Assembly: GCF_030684185.1 (NCBI RefSeq)
Contig: NZ_JAUXOY010000017.1
Span: 62,001 to 126,000, forward strand
Direction of reading: 5' to 3'
Length of the DNA: 64,000 nt
Origin: Methylotenera sp.
Lineage (GTDB): Bacteria; Pseudomonadota; Gammaproteobacteria; Burkholderiales; Methylophilaceae
The notes under the pieces are model-generated. The model was not told where the DNA came from. It made no database searches and was given only the letters and a program-made list of their open reading frames with translations. A program made the position numbers and the translations under genes. Shown one piece after another: positions 19,556-30,236 of this stretch (positions are counted from its first letter, which is position 1; each line of letters opens with the position of its first letter).

Positions 19556-22500
19556 TTATTCCTCTGCTATGACGATTAGATTCTGACCGACCGTGACAGC
19601 CATCCCTTCACTGCATAAAATTTGTGCCACCTTGCCGTTACAACTGGCAGTTACTGCAATTTCCATTTTCATTGATTCAATAACTGCCACGACATCACCT
19701 TCTTTCACAAAGTCCCCCACTTTCAGTTTAATCTGCCAAAGGTTGCCTGCCACATGAGATCTGAATGCATAGCTGCCTGTAGGTATATCTAAAATATCAT
19801 TCGCTACGGCTGATTCGGTTTCACTACTGTAATTGGCCTGACCTGTTGCAATCCAGCGCTCACGTTCTGCATCAAAAGCAGCCTGTTGTCCTATTTTAAA
19901 TGCATCAATCGAACTGGCTTCATCAGTTAAGAATTGGTTATAGTCTTTTAGACGGAAAGTCTGCTCTTCAATATTGAGTTGAAACTTTCCATTTGGAAAA
20001 TCTTCACGCATTTGCAACAACTCTTCAGCTTCTACCGGGTAAAAACGAATTTGATCGAAGAAACGTAATAGCCATGGTTTGCTGTCTTTAAAATCCTTAA
20101 TCTGGCTTTCTGATCTTAATGAAGCCCAACGATTCCACATCTGTATGGTGCGTCCAACAAACTGATAGCCGCCAGGACCTTCCATGCCATACACACACAT
20201 GTACGCTCCTCCTATACCCACTGCATTTTCAGGCGTCCAAGTACGTGCGGGGTTGTATTTGGTGGTAACTAGACGGTGGCGTGGATCTACTGGAGTAGCA
20301 ACCGGTGCGCCTAGATAAACATCGCCTAGACCTAAAGTAAGATAGCTTGCGCTAAACACAATTTTCTTAACATCTTCAATACTATCTAAACCATTTATTC
20401 GGCGAATAAACTCGATATTACTAGCGTTACCAGATGAAAAGTCACACCACGGCGCATCTTTGCGCACAGACTGCATATATTTTTCAATCGCTAACTGAGT
20501 CGCCACATCATCCCAAGACAATGGTAAATGCACGATACGTGTTGGCACCTCCATCTCTTCAACGCTAGGTAACTCAGCTTCAGCTCGTTGCAAAATCTGT
20601 ATGAGTCGATTAATAGGCAGTATCAGGCTGTCAAAATGTACTTGTAAGGAACGGATACCGGGCGTTAGATCAATAATGCCTTTTATATCTTCTGCTTGTA
20701 GCCACTGCATCAGTGCGTGCACACGAAAGCGTAAATTGAGGTCTAGCACCAGTTCACCATATTCAATTAGCAGATACTTATCGCCTGATTGACGATACAC
20801 TACCTTGATCTGATTTGATGTTTCTGAAATTTCAGTCAGAATCGGACTGTGACTAATTACCTTTGTTTTAATAGCAACTTGCTCTCCAGCTAAATTGGCC
20901 GCTATTGCATTTTGTGCCTGTTCATAAGCACAGGCATCTTCTTGACTGACCTTTTTGAAGCGAATTGTATCGCCCGCCTTGAGTTGCCCCATTTTCCATA
21001 GTTCTGCCTGAATAATAGTCGCCGGGCATACAAAACCACCCAAACTCGGGCCGTCAGGGCCTAAAATTACAGGCATATCGCCGGTGAAATCAATTGCGCC
21101 GATTGCGTAAGCGTTATCATGAATATTTGAAGGATGTAGACCAGCCTCTCCGCCATCTTTACGTGCCCATTGTGGTTTGGGACCAATCAGCCTGACCCCT
21201 GTGGTATTGGAGTTGTAATGCACCTCCCAATCGGTAGAGAAGAACATTCCAATGTCGGCATCAGTAAAAAAATCTGGTGCGCCATGCGGGCCATATAACA
21301 CGCCTATTTCCCATTGGCTGGCATAGTTTGGCTGCAATTTCTGCGGGAGTGATTTTGCAATGTATTCAGAGTTCGCTTGCTTAGTAAGATGTAGCACATC
21401 GCCAACCCGTAATGCTCTGCCGCCATGCCCGCCAAACTGACCTAAAGTAAACGTAGATTTACTGCCAAGATAATCTGGCACATCGAACCCACCTTGCACC
21501 GCTAAATAGGCACGACATCCTGCACCGTTAATCTTACCTAGTTTAAGGACGCCGCCTGCTTTAATCGCAAGCGATTGCCACAAGTTAATTAACTCACCAT
21601 CCAGCGTGGCTTCGATAGGTGCACCAGTAATGGCAACTACAGAATCTGTATTAAATTTAAGTTTAGGGCCGATAAGTGTAATTTCTAACCCAGCAACACC
21701 TTCAGCATTGCCAACCAATTTGTTTGCAAAACGAAAAGCCAAATGATCCATCGGCCCTGATGGCGGCACGCCAACAGCCCAGTAGCCGATGCGGCCAGGA
21801 TAGTCCTGTATGGTCGTCATCACCCCGCCGTCTTGTACATCAATCGTATGCGGCTTGTATTCAAAACCATTGAGGTAGCGGGTAATTTGCCTGCCTGCCG
21901 GAAAAACAGTATCTGCAAACACTTGGCGTAGATATTCCAAGTTGGTCTCAATGCCACTTAAATGCGTTTCTTCTAATGCAGTACGCATTTTAGCGACTGC
22001 GCTATCTCTATCTGCAGCATGGACCAGTATTTTGGCAATAAGCGGGTCGTAGAATGGTGAAACATCAGTACCCGTTTCTACCCAGCTATCGTTGCGCGCT
22101 GCAGATGAAAATTTAACCTCAGTGAGTACTCCGCTAGAAGGTTGAAAGTTTTTATTCGCATCTTCCGCGTAAATGCGTACTTGGATTGAATGTCCTTGGG
22201 GTTGGTGACGATAACCATCTAAAGCATCAGCTTCGCCCGCAGCGATGCGTATCATCCATTCCACTAAATCGACGCCAGTGACCAGTTCGGTCACGCCGTG
22301 TTCTACCTGTAACCGAGTATTTACTTCTAAAAAGTAAAACTCGCCTGAGGCATTATCGTATACAAACTCTACTGTTCCGGCTGACCGATAATGTAACGCA
22401 CTGCCCAATTTAATGGCAGTTGCACATAATGCCTGACGAACTTCATCAGAAATATGCGGTGCTGGCGTTTCTTCTATCACTTTTTGATTACGCCGCTGCA

Positions 22501-23188
22501 CAGAACAATCGCGCTCGCCCAGCGCAATGACTTTGCCTAAACCGTTACCAAAAATCTGTACTTCTATATGCCTTGCAGCTTGTACATATTTCTCTAAATA
22601 GAGGCCAGTTTCTTTAAAATTTGCGCGTGATAAGCGCTGTACCGATGCAAATGCAGCATCCAGTTCATCTACACTCCAGATGAGTTGCATGCCAATGCCA
22701 CCGCCACCTGCTGTACTTTTCAACATCACTGGGTAGCCAATTTTTGTCGCTTGAGTATGCGCATCGGCGACATCGGCTAATAAGGCAGTTCCTGGTAACA
22801 ACGGTACGCCATTTTTCTCGGCTAATTCTCGCGCTGTGTGCTTTAAGCCAAAGTCACGCATCTGCTTAACGGTTGGGCCAATAAAGGCAACCCCTGATGC
22901 CTCGCAAGCTTCAGCAAAGTCTGCATTTTCAGATAAAAATCCATAGCCGGGATGAATGGCTTCTGCACCAGTTTCAATCGCCACTTGCAGAATCTTGTCT
23001 GCATTCAGATAACTTTCAGCTGCCGGCGCCGGACCAATACAAATCGCTTCGTCAGCATCAAGTACATGGCGTGCGCCAGCATCAGCCTTTGAATAGACTG
23101 CCACAGACTGTATGCCCATTTTTTTTAAAGTGCGAATAACACGACAGGCAATCTCACCACGATTTGCAATTAGGATTTTTTTAAACAT
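19556..23188 (-). CDS. Biotin-dependent guanidine (urea) carboxylase
   Basis: A 1210-residue multidomain enzyme. Residues 1-450 are biotin carboxylase ([15 protein letters not shown]-grasp loop, [14 protein letters not shown]). About 470-780 is a KipA-like carboxyltransferase part ([19 protein letters not shown]), about 800-1060 a KipI-like part ([20 protein letters not shown]), and the C-terminal biotinyl domain carries VIESMKMEI. Most databases call it urea carboxylase. Homologues cotranscribed with the two DUF1989 proteins and a guanidine-I riboswitch carboxylate guanidine to carboxyguanidine, and both are present here. I therefore favour guanidine as substrate. Confidence 0.9.
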   Translation of the reverse strand: MFKKILIANRGEIACRVIRTLKKMGIQSVAVYSKADAGARHVLDADEAICIGPAPAAESYLNADKILQVAIETGAEAIHPGYGFLSENADFAEACEASGVAFIGPTVKQMRDFGLKHTARELAEKNGVPLLPGTALLADVADAHTQATKIGYPVMLKSTAGGGGIGMQLIWSVDELDAAFASVQRLSRANFKETGLYLEKYVQAARHIEVQIFGNGLGKVIALGERDCSVQRRNQKVIEETPAPHISDEVRQALCATAIKLGSALHYRSAGTVEFVYDNASGEFYFLEVNTRLQVEHGVTELVTGVDLVEWMIRIAAGEADALDGYRHQPQGHSIQVRIYAEDANKNFQPSSGVLTEVKFSSAARNDSWVETGTDVSPFYDPLIAKILVHAADRDSAVAKMRTALEETHLSGIETNLEYLRQVFADTVFPAGRQITRYLNGFEYKPHTIDVQDGGVMTTIQDYPGRIGYWAVGVPPSGPMDHLAFRFANKLVGNAEGVAGLEITLIGPKLKFNTDSVVAITGAPIEATLDGELINLWQSLAIKAGGVLKLGKINGAGCRAYLAVQGGFDVPDYLGSKSTFTLGQFGGHGGRALRVGDVLHLTKQANSEYIAKSLPQKLQPNYASQWEIGVLYGPHGAPDFFTDADIGMFFSTDWEVHYNSNTTGVRLIGPKPQWARKDGGEAGLHPSNIHDNAYAIGAIDFTGDMPVILGPDGPSLGGFVCPATIIQAELWKMGQLKAGDTIRFKKVSQEDACAYEQAQNAIAANLAGEQVAIKTKVISHSPILTEISETSNQIKVVYRQSGDKYLLIEYGELVLDLNLRFRVHALMQWLQAEDIKGIIDLTPGIRSLQVHFDSLILPINRLIQILQRAEAELPSVEEMEVPTRIVHLPLSWDDVATQLAIEKYMQSVRKDAPWCDFSSGNASNIEFIRRINGLDSIEDVKKIVFSASYLTLGLGDVYLGAPVATPVDPRHRLVTTKYNPARTWTPENAVGIGGAYMCVYGMEGPGGYQFVGRTIQMWNRWASLRSESQIKDFKDSKPWLLRFFDQIRFYPVEAEELLQMREDFPNGKFQLNIEEQTFRLKDYNQFLTDEASSIDAFKIGQQAAFDAERERWIATGQANYSSETESAVANDILDIPTGSYAFRSHVAGNLWQIKLKVGDFVKEGDVVAVIESMKMEIAVTASCNGKVAQILCSEGMAVTVGQNLIVIAEE

Positions 23189-23295
23189 GATTATTTCTCA
23201 ATGCGTTGCGAGCCGTCTCGCTTGTTTCAAGCTATAGCAGGTCGTCCTGCTATAGTTGCTAAACTTAAATAATTACCAATCAACAATAATTTACA

Positions 23296-23325
23296 ACCAA
23301 TCAATTCCAGACCAATCAATTCCAG
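23296..23325. repeat. 15-bp tandem duplication covering a stop codon
   Basis: ACCAATCAATTCCAG occurs at 23296-23310 and again at 23311-23325, followed by a partial third start. Read on the minus strand, the unit contains the C-terminal codons Val-Trp-Asn and the TGA of the UAAP2 gene, so the stop codon itself is duplicated immediately downstream. Confidence 0.8.
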
Positions 23326-23963
23326 ACCAATAACTGGATAGGCGTGGGATTGTAGGCATTGCATGGGTTGTTGAGTTGCGGGCAATTTGAGATCAGCACC
23401 AATACATCCATTTCAGCGCGCATTTCAACATACTTGCCAGAGCCGGAAATGCCATCAGCAAAACTTAACCCGCCCTCTTCCGTCACAGGCACATTCATAA
23501 AAAAATTAATGTTGGCGCTAATGTCACGCTTGGTAATTTCAAGGTCACATACATGGGCTGAATGGCTAATCGCATGCATGAAGTTATCACGGCAGCTATG
23601 CATAGGGCGTTTAGCCAAGTCGTACCGTACCGTATTGCTTTCTGCGGCACAGGCACCGCCTAAAGTATCATGGCGACCACAAGTATCAGCGATAATGGTG
23701 AGCATTGGATTACCTTCGCTTGAATAAAGCACTGAACCAGTAGTGAGATAAATCTGCCCCTGGCGTTGGATGGTATCTGTCGCGCTATAGCGCTCTTCGG
23801 TATTGTTAGCGTTATAAAATAAGGTATCGACGGCCTGATTACCTTCTGAATCTAATATGCGAAATGTCTGACCTTTTTTAACTAACCCAGACCACGGCTC
23901 GCCTGCCGCACAGATTTCATTGATAACAGCCTGATCAATTTTAAGTTTGCTTTCAGTTAACAT
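23316..23963 (-). CDS. Urea-amidolyase-associated protein 2 (DUF1989); carboxyguanidine deiminase subunit
   Basis: A 215-residue DUF1989 protein with [19 protein letters not shown] near the N terminus, [20 protein letters not shown] in the centre, MHSCRDNFM, and [10 protein letters not shown] towards the end. Paired DUF1989 proteins (UAAP1 and UAAP2; described as CgdAB) form the deiminase that turns carboxyguanidine into allophanate between the carboxylase and the allophanate hydrolase. It sits directly upstream of the carboxylase and 9 nt after UAAP1. Which subunit is CgdA and which CgdB is not asserted. Confidence 0.85.
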   Translation of the reverse strand: MLTESKLKIDQAVINEICAAGEPWSGLVKKGQTFRILDSEGNQAVDTLFYNANNTEERYSATDTIQRQGQIYLTTGSVLYSSEGNPMLTIIADTCGRHDTLGGACAAESNTVRYDLAKRPMHSCRDNFMHAISHSAHVCDLEITKRDISANINFFMNVPVTEEGGLSFADGISGSGKYVEMRAEMDVLVLISNCPQLNNPCNAYNPTPIQLLVWN

Positions 23964-23972
23964 GCTTAACTC

Positions 23973-24701
23973 CTAATTGGCGAAATAACGCTCTGTGTTA
24001 ATAAAACCACGCTGATTCTGTTCACACGAATTGCGGCAAACATCATTATCAGTGGCTACACCAGCACGCCATGCGGTGAGCATGACATTACCCGGCGAGT
24101 AAGTCTTTGCAGTATCTAAAGGGTGTGGCGCAGTGGATAGCACCACTAAAACATTCATATCAAAGCGCAAATCCACTGCATTGCCAGCCTTGCTGTTGCC
24201 TGACTTAAAAGTTAACAAACCATCATTATTCGCACTGACTTTGCTAAAGAGATTCACATTGGCAACCATATCAGGCTTACCTAAACCGTATTTTGCCAAT
24301 TCAACCAGTAGGCCATCTTTTGCATTGCGGTACATCTTATTTCGATGGGTTTGGTAATTGGCAACACCATATTTTTTTTCGATTAAATCAGCATCTGAAA
24401 GACCGCATATCGTGTCGTGCCAGCCTGTGTCATCGTGAACAAATGAGCACATCACCCGTCCCATATCCGAATAACACACATTGCCTGTGGTTAGAAATGC
24501 TGTGTGCTGCGCTTTTAAAGTGTCTGGCATGTTGTAGCGCTCTAGCTTTTCTTCCATGTTGTAAAACAAGAGTGAAACATTGGCGCCGCCTTGTAAATCA
24601 GTAAATCTTAACGCGCTACCACGGCGCATGGCGCCAGACCAATGATGACCACCTGGCACGGTTTCTTCCCATAGTATTTTTGTTGGATCAAAAATTGTCA
24701 T
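23973..24701 (-). CDS. Urea-amidolyase-associated protein 1 (DUF1989); carboxyguanidine deiminase subunit
   Basis: A 242-residue paralogue of the next gene: VPGGHHWSGAMRRGSALRF, GWHDTICGLSDADLIEKKYG, RNKMYRNAKDG, and NVNLFSKVSANNDG match the DUF1989 layout. With UAAP2 it is expected to form the heteromeric carboxyguanidine deiminase that releases ammonia and makes allophanate. Its C-terminal tail has three cysteines (residues about 222-228) not seen in UAAP2. It lies 45 nt after the GS-like gene. Confidence 0.85.
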   Translation of the reverse strand: MTIFDPTKILWEETVPGGHHWSGAMRRGSALRFTDLQGGANVSLLFYNMEEKLERYNMPDTLKAQHTAFLTTGNVCYSDMGRVMCSFVHDDTGWHDTICGLSDADLIEKKYGVANYQTHRNKMYRNAKDGLLVELAKYGLGKPDMVANVNLFSKVSANNDGLLTFKSGNSKAGNAVDLRFDMNVLVVLSTAPHPLDTAKTYSPGNVMLTAWRAGVATDNDVCRNSCEQNQRGFINTERYFAN

Positions 24702-24746
24702 AGTATTTTTTAATTACTTTCTTTTTTTATGAATTTCATTTAACAC

Positions 24747-26108
24747 CTAAAACATATAGCTATAGCGGTCAATTTCCCATTGGCTTACGGTTAGGTGGTA
24801 AGTTTCCCATTCTTCCGTTTTATATTTTATAAACTCGTCGCTGAGCTCTTTACCTAATGTTTTTTCGACCAGCGGGTCAGCAGCAAATGCTGCAACAGCT
24901 TCTTGCAAAGTTTGTGGTAAAAATTTAATGCCTCTGGTACTGCGTTGCGCTTCGTTCATATCATAAAGATTGTCTTCATTTGGCTTACCCGGGTCTAATC
25001 CTTCACGAATCCCTTCTAATCCAGCAGCCAAAGCCAAGGTGGCTGCCAGGTATGGATTAACTGCGCCATCAGCATTACGTGATTCGCAGCGCCCACCACC
25101 CATAGGCACGCGCACTGAATTAGTACGATTATTAGAGCCATAAGAGTTAAACACAGGTGCCCAGCTGAAATAGCTCATTGCACCGCGGCGGACGAGTCGC
25201 TTATAGCTGTTTACGGTTGGCGCAAATGCTGCACATAATGCAGGCCCATGTTTTAAAATACCGGCAATAAACTGGTAACCTAAAGTTGTCAGACCAAGTC
25301 CGCGAGGATCATCTTTGGGGTCACAAGCAAATAAGTTTTCTCCTTTTTTTAAATCATAGAGTGACATATTAAAGTGCGCGCCCGTACCTGTTTTATTTGC
25401 GAATGGTTTAGGCATCATAGTGGCGACTAGCCCATCTTCTTTTGCGTAATGTTTAGCCATATAACGAAAGAAAATCAATCGGTCGCACATGGTAAGCGCA
25501 TCGCTGTAATTAAAATCAAACTCAAATTGGCTATTAGCATCTTCATGGTCAAATGAATATAAATCCCAGCCTAAACCGTTAATCGCTGTAGCCATCTTAT
25601 CCAGCCAGGCAAAATTATCCATAAAGCCACGCACGTCATAACAGGCTTTATCAAGCTTATCGTCTGGGTTAGGTACACTCAAACTACCATCAGTATTTTG
25701 TTTTAATAAATAGATTTCGCACTCAATCCCTAGATTCATGCCGAACCCCATTTCGGCAGCCTGTGCTAAAACATTTTTCAACGCCACACGCGTATTGAGT
25801 GGGTATGGATTACCCTGAAAATGATTATCTGCTGGCATCCACGCTACTTTAGGTTCCCAAGGCAATTGAATGATATGGTCTAAATCTGGCACAGAATTTA
25901 GCTCGTCATCACTGGGTGCTTGCCCCAAGCCATCAAGCGCATAGCCCGTATAGCGCTCAGAGCCTGCAGCCATCTGCGGCAAATGGTCTATCGGTACGAC
26001 TTTGGCTTTAGGGATACCGTGAATATCTACATAAGCGCCTATACAGTATTTAACGCCTTGGTCTTGCAGTTTTTGTTGAATTGCGGCAATTTCTTTTGCT
26101 GTTTTCAT
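24747..26108 (-). CDS. Type III glutamine synthetase-like ligase (GlnT / gamma-glutamylmethylamide synthetase family)
   Basis: A 453-residue member of the glutamine synthetase superfamily. An N-terminal beta-grasp part ([20 protein letters not shown]) precedes catalytic elements [10 protein letters not shown] (metal-binding Glu), [12 protein letters not shown] and the C-terminal [19 protein letters not shown]. Such proteins are annotated as type III glutamate-ammonia ligase and include gamma-glutamylmethylamide synthetases of methylotrophs. Here it overlaps the creatininase-like gene by 4 nt inside the guanidine operon. It could assimilate released ammonia or glutamylate an amine or guanidino compound; the sequence does not decide. 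Confidence 0.8.
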   Translation of the reverse strand: MKTAKEIAAIQQKLQDQGVKYCIGAYVDIHGIPKAKVVPIDHLPQMAAGSERYTGYALDGLGQAPSDDELNSVPDLDHIIQLPWEPKVAWMPADNHFQGNPYPLNTRVALKNVLAQAAEMGFGMNLGIECEIYLLKQNTDGSLSVPNPDDKLDKACYDVRGFMDNFAWLDKMATAINGLGWDLYSFDHEDANSQFEFDFNYSDALTMCDRLIFFRYMAKHYAKEDGLVATMMPKPFANKTGTGAHFNMSLYDLKKGENLFACDPKDDPRGLGLTTLGYQFIAGILKHGPALCAAFAPTVNSYKRLVRRGAMSYFSWAPVFNSYGSNNRTNSVRVPMGGGRCESRNADGAVNPYLAATLALAAGLEGIREGLDPGKPNEDNLYDMNEAQRSTRGIKFLPQTLQEAVAAFAADPLVEKTLGKELSDEFIKYKTEEWETYHLTVSQWEIDRYSYMF

Positions 26109-26887
26109 TCGTCACTCTTTTCTAAAGGCTCATAATTGGAAAAATAAGAGTTTGGTAAAGGCGGTTTTTCTTTTAAACCCTTGTGAATCAATTCACTCAG
26201 GTCTTCAACCATCCACTGAAACCATTGCTGCCCTTTTTCGGCAGTTGAAATACTGGGCATGCCTGTTACGCCGTTAGTACTGGTACGATTCACCGGATGC
26301 GAAAACACCAATCCATCCGTACGGTCTGGATCATCAGCAGTTGACAGCAACTCACCTCGAACCATATGCGGTGCTGTGGCGAGCATGAGCGATGTCTCGG
26401 CGTCGTTGGCGTGCCAGTCATCGCCGTCGGCATGGTGGAACTCCTTAACGCGTTCGCTAATGTGGGCAGAGTTAAATACGGCAACCATCATGTCATCATG
26501 CTCAGCCCGTAACATTTCCAAAGCACAACGCAACGGCGCAGCGTTAGTTACATGGGTATTCACAATAAACAAACGGCGAATACCGCTGTGATAAGCCCAA
26601 TCGCCAATGTCTTTAATTAAGTGAATGAGTGTGATGGGCTGAACAGCCAAAGTGCCAGGCCATCGACGGCTATGGCCTATAGAGCAGCCATATGGCATGG
26701 TAGGCAACATGGGTACATGGGTCTGCTGTGAGACTGCATTACACAAAATGTCTGCCAACACATAATCCATACCGCACCCCATGTGCGGACCATGTTGCTC
26801 GGTAGCACCAATCGGCAAGATGGCAGCTTGATTAGAAGCTGAAATTTTGTCAGGCAATTCCGCCCATGTAAGTTGTGACCAGAACAT
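26105..26887 (-). CDS. Creatininase-family amidohydrolase
   Basis: The 260-residue protein has the N-terminal metal-binding motif [21 protein letters not shown] (Glu, His and Asp ligands near residues 29-41, quoted to Tyr42 in two parts by position) and [13 protein letters not shown] (about 155-167) with the conserved Glu. The usual NGHGGN motif is replaced by NTHVTN (about 110-115). Family members are zinc or manganese amidohydrolases acting on creatinine or other amides. Cotranscription with a GS-like ligase suggests hydrolysis of a guanidino or glutamyl-amide compound before guanidine degradation. The substrate is unknown. Confidence 0.8.
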   Translation of the reverse strand: MFWSQLTWAELPDKISASNQAAILPIGATEQHGPHMGCGMDYVLADILCNAVSQQTHVPMLPTMPYGCSIGHSRRWPGTLAVQPITLIHLIKDIGDWAYHSGIRRLFIVNTHVTNAAPLRCALEMLRAEHDDMMVAVFNSAHISERVKEFHHADGDDWHANDAETSLMLATAPHMVRGELLSTADDPDRTDGLVFSHPVNRTSTNGVTGMPSISTAEKGQQWFQWMVEDLSELIHKGLKEKPPLPNSYFSNYEPLEKSDE

Positions 26888-26896
26888 AGTTATCTG

Positions 26897-27862
26897 TTAC
26901 TCCACATTATCATCAACATTGACAAAACGAATCATGCGTGGCGTTGCAATATCATCTTCAATACCATGCTTAACTTCTGGCGCTGGCGGATGAATTAAAT
27001 ACTCCAGTCTGGCTTTTGTCGCCAAAAATTCTTGGCTGGTAAACTGACCGGCATTGCGCGGGCGCTGCACTGGGACTTCAATCAACTCTTGTACTTCACC
27101 AGGATGCGCTTTGAGAACTAAGATACGATCAGCAAGAAAAATGGCTTCATCCAAATCATGTGTGATGAACAAAATAGTAATGTCGATATTGCGCCATATT
27201 TCGAGCAAATGAGCCTGCATCTTCGCGCGTGATTGTGCATCCAGCGCACCGAAAGGCTCATCCATCAACAGAATACGCGGCTGATTAGCTAATGCACGGG
27301 CTATCGCCACCCTTTGCTTCATGCCTCCTGAGAGTTCATGGGGATAAGCATTTGCAAATTTATCCAACCCTACCAGCTCTAGCCACAAATCCGCTTCGCG
27401 CGTGGCTTCATCCCCCTTGATATTGTTCATTTCCAAACCAAACATCACGTTTTTTCTGACATTTAACCAAGGAAATAAGGTGTAACCCTGAAATACCATG
27501 CCACGATCACGTCCAGGGCCAGTCACTGGTTTACCATCCAACAAAACATCGCCAGAAGTATGCGGTTCAAGTCCTGCTAAAATACGGATAAGCGTTGACT
27601 TTCCACAACCTGATGGCCCAATCACGCACACAAATTCGCGTCTGTGCGTTTTAAAGTTGATGTCCTTAAGCGCCGTGACTTCACCTTTGGTAGTTTTATA
27701 TACCTTACCAAGCTGCTTCACTTCTAAAACCACTTCTCTTGCTTTAAGACGATCAAAGCGATTTTTTACTGCTTCAGATTGTTGCAGATAACTGTGTTCC
27801 GGACCGCTGTGGTCTGGACTGCTGTGGTCTAAACTACCAGATAGATTTATTTTAGAGTTCAC
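26897..27862 (-). CDS. ABC transporter ATP-binding protein of the guanidine operon
   Basis: A nitrate/sulfonate/taurine-type ATPase of about 321 residues: Walker [14 protein letters not shown], signature [17 protein letters not shown], Walker [14 protein letters not shown] and the H-loop [10 protein letters not shown] start it at GTG 27862, which has AAGGA 6 nt upstream and leaves 10 nt after the permease stop; a TTG at 27919 would overlap the permease. An unusual N-terminal tail of about 55 residues contains a DHS-rich repeat. Confidence 0.9.
   Translation of the reverse strand: MNSKINLSGSLDHSSPDHSGPEHSYLQQSEAVKNRFDRLKAREVVLEVKQLGKVYKTTKGEVTALKDINFKTHRREFVCVIGPSGCGKSTLIRILAGLEPHTSGDVLLDGKPVTGPGRDRGMVFQGYTLFPWLNVRKNVMFGLEMNNIKGDEATREADLWLELVGLDKFANAYPHELSGGMKQRVAIARALANQPRILLMDEPFGALDAQSRAKMQAHLLEIWRNIDITILFITHDLDEAIFLADRILVLKAHPGEVQELIEVPVQRPRNAGQFTSQEFLATKARLEYLIHPPAPEVKHGIEDDIATPRMIRFVNVDDNVE
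27801..27830. repeat. 15-bp tandem duplication in the ABC ATPase tail
   Basis: Units at 27801-27815 and 27816-27830 are identical in 14 of 15 bases and are followed by a degraded third. They encode the repeated PDHSG/LDHSS-like peptides in the nonconserved N-terminal extension of the ATPase, preserving the frame. Confidence 0.7.
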
Positions 27863-27872
27863 GATGTGTCCT

Positions 27873-28838
27873 TTACTCTTTATTGGCCGAGCGAGCCCAA
27901 GGGAACAAATGCTTACCAAGCCAAGCCAATATTAAATCTCCCCCCAAACCAATCACACCAATAATAATGATTGCGGCATATACATTATCAAAATGCTGAT
28001 AGCGCGCCTGTTGAGTAATAAACCAAGTGATACCTGAAGACGTACCTATTAACTCTGCCACGATTAAATAAGTCCAAGCCCAGCCTAACAGTATCCGCTG
28101 ATCACGATAGAGCTCAGGCAAAATACCGGGGATAATGACGTGTAATAGTAATTTGAGTTTGCTTGTTCCCAGCGTGAGTGCAGCCTCCAGCAACGAGTAA
28201 TCCAGCTTGCGCGTGGTATTGGAAATAATCAGGATTTGTTGAAACAAGGTACCAATGACAATGATGGCAATTTTAGGGCCGTCATAAATACCCAGAATCG
28301 CAACAGCTAACGCCCCAAACGCAGGTGCAGGCAGGTAGCGAAAGAATTCGATGAATGGCTCAAAAAGTCGTGATATCGCCGTGTAAGTACCACATAAAAT
28401 CCCGAGTGGCACACCAATCAATGATGAAATTAAAAATCCCCAGAATATAACCTGAATGCTATGCCATAAGCTTTCATGTAGCCATTTTCCGTCACGTTGC
28501 TCAGGCGCCGTTGTAAACCCTGTATATAGAGCCTTAGCCACTGCATGTGGTGCAGGCAAGTAAATGGGATTGGCAGGGTTACCTTGTGGGATAGCTTTAC
28601 CAGCCGATTGCATATTGACGAGTTCGTCTTTAAATACAGCCTTATCAACCAGCATGCCACCCTGAAAATAATCTACATCACCAGGGTTACTCACCATCAC
28701 CATGGGATGCCAAATAAATGGTACATAACTGACTGCACACCAAATAATCAAAGGCAACAGGAATGAGCCTATTCCTAAAAATGTACGCTTACGAGGTGAT
28801 AACTCTCTTCGTACCACAAACCAAGATGAAAGACTCAT
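27873..28838 (-). CDS. ABC transporter permease of the guanidine operon
   Basis: A 321-residue inner-membrane permease of the SsuC/TauC type with six or so helices. The first helix ([18 protein letters not shown]) is followed by an unusually long periplasmic segment (about residues 45-110), then the transport domain, with the EAA loop near [20 protein letters not shown], which contacts the ATPase. It lies 33 nt after the binding-protein gene. Together the three genes form the importer for the riboswitch-controlled pathway. Confidence 0.9.
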   Translation of the reverse strand: MSLSSWFVVRRELSPRKRTFLGIGSFLLPLIIWCAVSYVPFIWHPMVMVSNPGDVDYFQGGMLVDKAVFKDELVNMQSAGKAIPQGNPANPIYLPAPHAVAKALYTGFTTAPEQRDGKWLHESLWHSIQVIFWGFLISSLIGVPLGILCGTYTAISRLFEPFIEFFRYLPAPAFGALAVAILGIYDGPKIAIIVIGTLFQQILIISNTTRKLDYSLLEAALTLGTSKLKLLLHVIIPGILPELYRDQRILLGWAWTYLIVAELIGTSSGITWFITQQARYQHFDNVYAAIIIIGVIGLGGDLILAWLGKHLFPWARSANKE

Positions 28839-28871
28839 TCTGATTCCTTATGCCGATTGATTTTTAGCTAC

Positions 28872-29873
28872 TTATTTAGTAGCAAGCGAACCATCGATGG
28901 CTTTAGTTAAATCCATTGGCGTTTTATAAACGCCGTATTTAACATTAAAGTCATCGGCAATTTTTGAAGATCCGTATAGAGATTTAAAGCCATTTGCTTT
29001 AACAAATACTTTCTTCCCCTCCTCAAGGCTAAGCAATTTAGTGCCTTTTAATAAAGGTAAGTAAGCTTCTGGTTTAATGCCAACCCGTGCTGCCATAATT
29101 TTTACAGCATCCGGTTGTGTTTTAGGATCATTGATATACACCACCACTTTATCCCACACTTTTATGACTTTTTTCCAATCTGCCTTACGTGTAGATAAAC
29201 TGACTGGACTAACGGTTAGCACATCATAGATTAAGCCAGGCTCATCGGCAGAAGTGTAGATTGGCTTTGCACCGGGGACTCGGCTCATCGCCTCACCAGA
29301 GTTTGGTTGCCATGCGCCAATCGCGGCTAAATCGCCTGAAGCTAAAGCCTGTGGCGTTTCATTGGTTTTAGTATTGACGATGGTGACATCAGATTCTTTC
29401 ATGCCAACTTTTTCTAAGCCATTTAATAGCAATAAATGCTCTACAAATCCTGTTTCCAGACCTACCTTCTTACCTTTTAAGTCTTTCAGGCTTTTAACAC
29501 CTGGCTTACCTACAATCATGTCATTGCCATTAGAGTAATCGGTGATTAGAATCATGACATTCTTGGCACCGCCAGAACCGGTAACCAAAGCATCTCCATT
29601 GGTCACCGTTACACCATCAATTTTCCCTGCGGCAAAAGCATCCATTGAAGCGACATAATCAAACCACTCGAACTGAACATCCACACCAGCTTCTTTAAAC
29701 CAGCCTTTTTCAATGGCAACTTGCCATGCAACCCAGCCTGGCCAGTCGCTATAGCCCACTTTAAGCGGTGCGGCGGCGCTAGATATTCCTGTGAATAATA
29801 AAGATGCGGTGAATGCAGTAGCAGTGAATAACTTGCGTGCTGAAAAGCGTGTGAATAAACTTGAAGTATGCAT
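28872..29873 (-). CDS. ABC transporter substrate-binding protein of the guanidine operon
   Basis: A 333-residue periplasmic protein with a signal peptide ending near [14 protein letters not shown] (cleavage about residue 34). The fold is that of SsuA/TauA/NMT1-like binding proteins ([41 protein letters not shown]). Relatives are labelled putative urea ABC transporter binding protein. First gene of the operon, translated 50 nt after a guanidine-I aptamer with AGGAG 6 nt before the ATG, so guanidine or a guanidino compound is the likely ligand. Confidence 0.88.
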   Translation of the reverse strand: MHTSSLFTRFSARKLFTATAFTASLLFTGISSAAAPLKVGYSDWPGWVAWQVAIEKGWFKEAGVDVQFEWFDYVASMDAFAAGKIDGVTVTNGDALVTGSGGAKNVMILITDYSNGNDMIVGKPGVKSLKDLKGKKVGLETGFVEHLLLLNGLEKVGMKESDVTIVNTKTNETPQALASGDLAAIGAWQPNSGEAMSRVPGAKPIYTSADEPGLIYDVLTVSPVSLSTRKADWKKVIKVWDKVVVYINDPKTQPDAVKIMAARVGIKPEAYLPLLKGTKLLSLEEGKKVFVKANGFKSLYGSSKIADDFNVKYGVYKTPMDLTKAIDGSLATK

Positions 29874-29923
29874 GGCTGGCTCCTAGGTTGGTAAAAAGTC
29901 GAGAAGGCGGCATTTAAAAAACG

Positions 29924-30024
29924 CATCCTCCCGGGCTTTTATCCCTCCGTGTAGCCAATCAAATGATGGCCGACAACTCTTGGACCAGACACTCTTAATC
30001 AATAAAAGCCGGAACCCTAGTTAT
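29924..30024 (-). promoter_or_regulatory. Guanidine-I (ykkC) riboswitch
   Basis: Read on the minus strand, the leader contains in order CTAGGGTTCCGG, CTGGTCCAAGAG, CACGGAGGGATAAAAGCC and CCGGGAGGAT, the four conserved blocks of the guanidine-I aptamer in correct order and spacing. It precedes the substrate-binding protein gene by 50 nt. A downstream AACCTAGG overlapping the Shine-Dalgarno AGGAG can pair partly with the 5' CTAGGGTT, so translational gating is plausible, which is inference. Confidence 0.93.
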
Positions 30025-30083
30025 CTTTTTGAAACTTTAGCGGTTAGTGATCAAATTCACCGCTTTCTCGCTGATTATAGATA

Positions 30084-30100
30084 AGCAATCTGTATGCCAA
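30084..30100 (-). promoter_or_regulatory. Sigma-54 (-24/-12) promoter of the guanidine operon
   Basis: On the minus strand TTGGCATACAGATTGCT matches TTGGCAC-N5-TTGCW with exact GG-N10-GC spacing. Predicted transcription would begin near 30073, about 50 nt before the riboswitch. An NtrC-like palindrome lies about 117 nt upstream of that start. Confidence 0.8.
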
Positions 30101-30181
30101 CAGTAAGGTTAATTAAATATCATTAAAATTCAATTGGTTAGAATTTTAAATTCACATTAGCTACTTAAATATGAATTGTTT

Positions 30182-30198
30182 TGCACCACTTAAGTGCT
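30182..30198. promoter_or_regulatory. NtrC-type enhancer palindrome
   Basis: TGCACCACTTAAGTGCT matches GCAC-N7-GTGC, the NtrC binding pattern. A half-site GCAC follows at 30214, about three helical turns away. The position, roughly -117 from the predicted sigma-54 start, is typical for an activator site. Confidence 0.6.
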
Positions 30199-30236
30199 TT
30201 AAAAAATGGCATTGCACTATGTAGGGGGCGAATTGA

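Noticed and set aside
19556-24701. Calling the operon a urea amidolyase pathway
   Set aside because: The leader holds a guanidine-I riboswitch and both carboxyguanidine deiminase subunits are present, so guanidine is the better-supported substrate; urea activity cannot be excluded.
24747-26108. Firm assignment as gamma-glutamylmethylamide synthetase
   Set aside because: No N-methylglutamate synthase or dehydrogenase genes are nearby; the family match alone does not separate the substrates.
27863-27919. N-terminal extension of the ABC ATPase from TTG 27919
   Set aside because: It would overlap the permease by 47 nt and has no ribosome binding site; GTG 27862 has AAGGA at good spacing.
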